From Eopsaltria australis (lineage: Eukaryota > Chordata > Aves > Passeriformes > Petroicidae): 64,000 nucleotides of DNA. Location of the stretch: positions 3,279,501 to 3,343,500 of the forward strand of contig JAVTVJ010000040.1 in the NCBI GenBank assembly GCA_034509425.1, in the 5' to 3' direction. Below are positions 62,931 through 64,000 of the stretch, piece after piece (the stretch's first letter is position 1; each line of letters opens with the position of its first letter). A program made the position numbers and the translations under genes. The notes beneath the pieces are model-generated. The model was not told where the DNA came from. It saw nothing but the letters and a program-made list of their open reading frames with translations, and searched no databases.

Positions 62931-64000
62931 AGGATAAGAGGAGGAAAGGACGCCTTGGTTTCTTTACCAAACCATACCAGTTTAGCTTTAATCATTGTCA
63001 AAGAAATAAAATGGATGTCTGAAGCGTTTCCATCTTCTCTTTTCTTATCGAGGTGAAAATGCACATAGAAATAATTCACAGAATCACAGAATAATTTTAA
63101 ATGGACAGAAAATATTTAGGAATACCTTTGCTTTCTTCTAAAGAAATTTTTTTCTGCTGAAGAAAATAAATCTACAGGATTTTTTAAAATAAAAACACGG
63201 GAAATAAGCATTGTTCAATTATTTCTCTATTTTAAATTTTATCTGAGCAAGAAAAGCTAATTTTCTTCTGACCATCTCTCCCTGTATAGGCATAATAATC
63301 TGGGAAAAGATGCAACATGATTGGCATTGTAAAGATTTTCTCATTAGTAGTAAAAAGAATATGGCAGATTCAAATTTGTGATTTTAATAATAAAGAAAAA
63401 AATTACATTAACTGGGTCACTTTCTCCTAAAGGATCCTAAAGCATTTCAGGAAAAAAACTCTAAAGGATAAAGGATATGCTATTGACAGTCAATCATTCT
63501 TCTGTTGAAAGTCAGCACCTTGTTGGCAGCAGTACTACCCAGTTATTTAAGACAGGAAGTGAAATATATTTAATTTAATTGCACGAATAATGTATGTGGC
63601 TGGAGCAGTACTTTGATATGGCATTTGGTCACGTCACACATTTAATAGCTGTGTTATTGTGAAAACTGCTGTGCCATTCTCCACAGCCCAAGTGGTCAAC
63701 ATCATTACATCTGAATGAAACAGTATGGCACTACCCTAAATATCAGCTGGGACACTGATTCAGTGCTGACTCAGAGGGGGTATGCTAACATGCTGAATTA
63801 CTGACACTGTTCTCCACACAGTGGTTACTTGGACGTTTTCTCCTGTAAGCAGAATCTTTGTTTCACTTATTAGTTTTGAGAACTGAAAGGTACATAGGGT
63901 GTGAAAGCCTCCTTCAGAGAACTGGAGTTACCACTCATTCTTAGTTTGCTCTTCTGATCTAAGTAGGCTACAAAACAAAACCTGAATACAGAAACAGTGG
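62931..64000. other. No gene recognised; AT-rich end of window
   Basis: Contains a possible CR1 tail remnant at 63076-63105. A segment at about 63480-63810 reads like an old interspersed repeat (CAGTGCTGACTCAGAGGGG near 63761), but I cannot name it. TCACGTCA, a CRE-like word, lies at 63629-63636. Confidence 0.45.
63076..63105 (-). mobile_element. CR1 3'-tail remnant, candidate
   Basis: TTCACAGAATCACAGAATAA near 63077 looks like the reversed CR1 3' tail unit (ATTCTGTGATTCTGTGAA). The body that should follow is not recognisable after about 63105, so this is either a very short insertion or a chance match. Confidence 0.4.

Overview
The window looks like vertebrate, and most probably bird, nuclear DNA. 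The main evidence is a set of CR1-type LINE 3' ends, the dominant interspersed repeat of bird genomes. Two of them end in or near the typical ATTCTATGATTCTATG-like 3' tail, and one carries a decayed C-terminal piece of the CR1 ORF2 reverse transcriptase. Older relics that resemble amniote-wide families (MIR-like SINEs and short foldback elements) are also present. The sequence is moderately AT-rich, with dinucleotide microsatellites and homopolymer runs. There is no operon-like packing, no prokaryotic signal and no tRNA or rRNA gene that I can recognise.

I found no protein-coding gene or exon that I can support. The longest open frames are 120-160 codons. A rough estimate for 64 kb of about 40% GC read in six frames predicts roughly one frame near 150 codons by chance. 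The longest frames also lie in the GC-richer patches, are often open on both strands, and match no family I know. The window is best read as a gene desert, a very large intron, or both.

Layout: 0-3 kb holds a CR1 copy cut by the left edge and two MIR-like relics. 3-22 kb is unique-looking AT-rich DNA with microsatellites, two strong palindromes and a homeodomain-type TAATTA cluster. A minus-strand CR1 lies at 22.2-22.7 kb. 23-37 kb is unique DNA with two foldback relics. A sharp CpG island at 37.4-37.7 kb is followed within about 60 bp by a plus-strand CR1 (to 38.3 kb). 40-51 kb contains a foldback relic, a tandem STAT-type site, a GC-richer block (44-47.7 kb) with a 14-bp inverted repeat, a CR1 fragment at 49.4 kb and the clearest foldback relic at 51.0 kb. 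A strongly purine-biased tract covers 52.3-52.9 kb. A second, weaker CpG-rich patch at 62.6-62.9 kb contains a nuclear-receptor DR1 motif.

If anything here is functional beyond repeats, the best candidates are the two CpG islands (unannotated promoters or non-coding RNA starts) and the motif clusters (distal enhancers). I found no convincing new multi-gene system. Repeat calls rest on remembered family patterns and were not computed.
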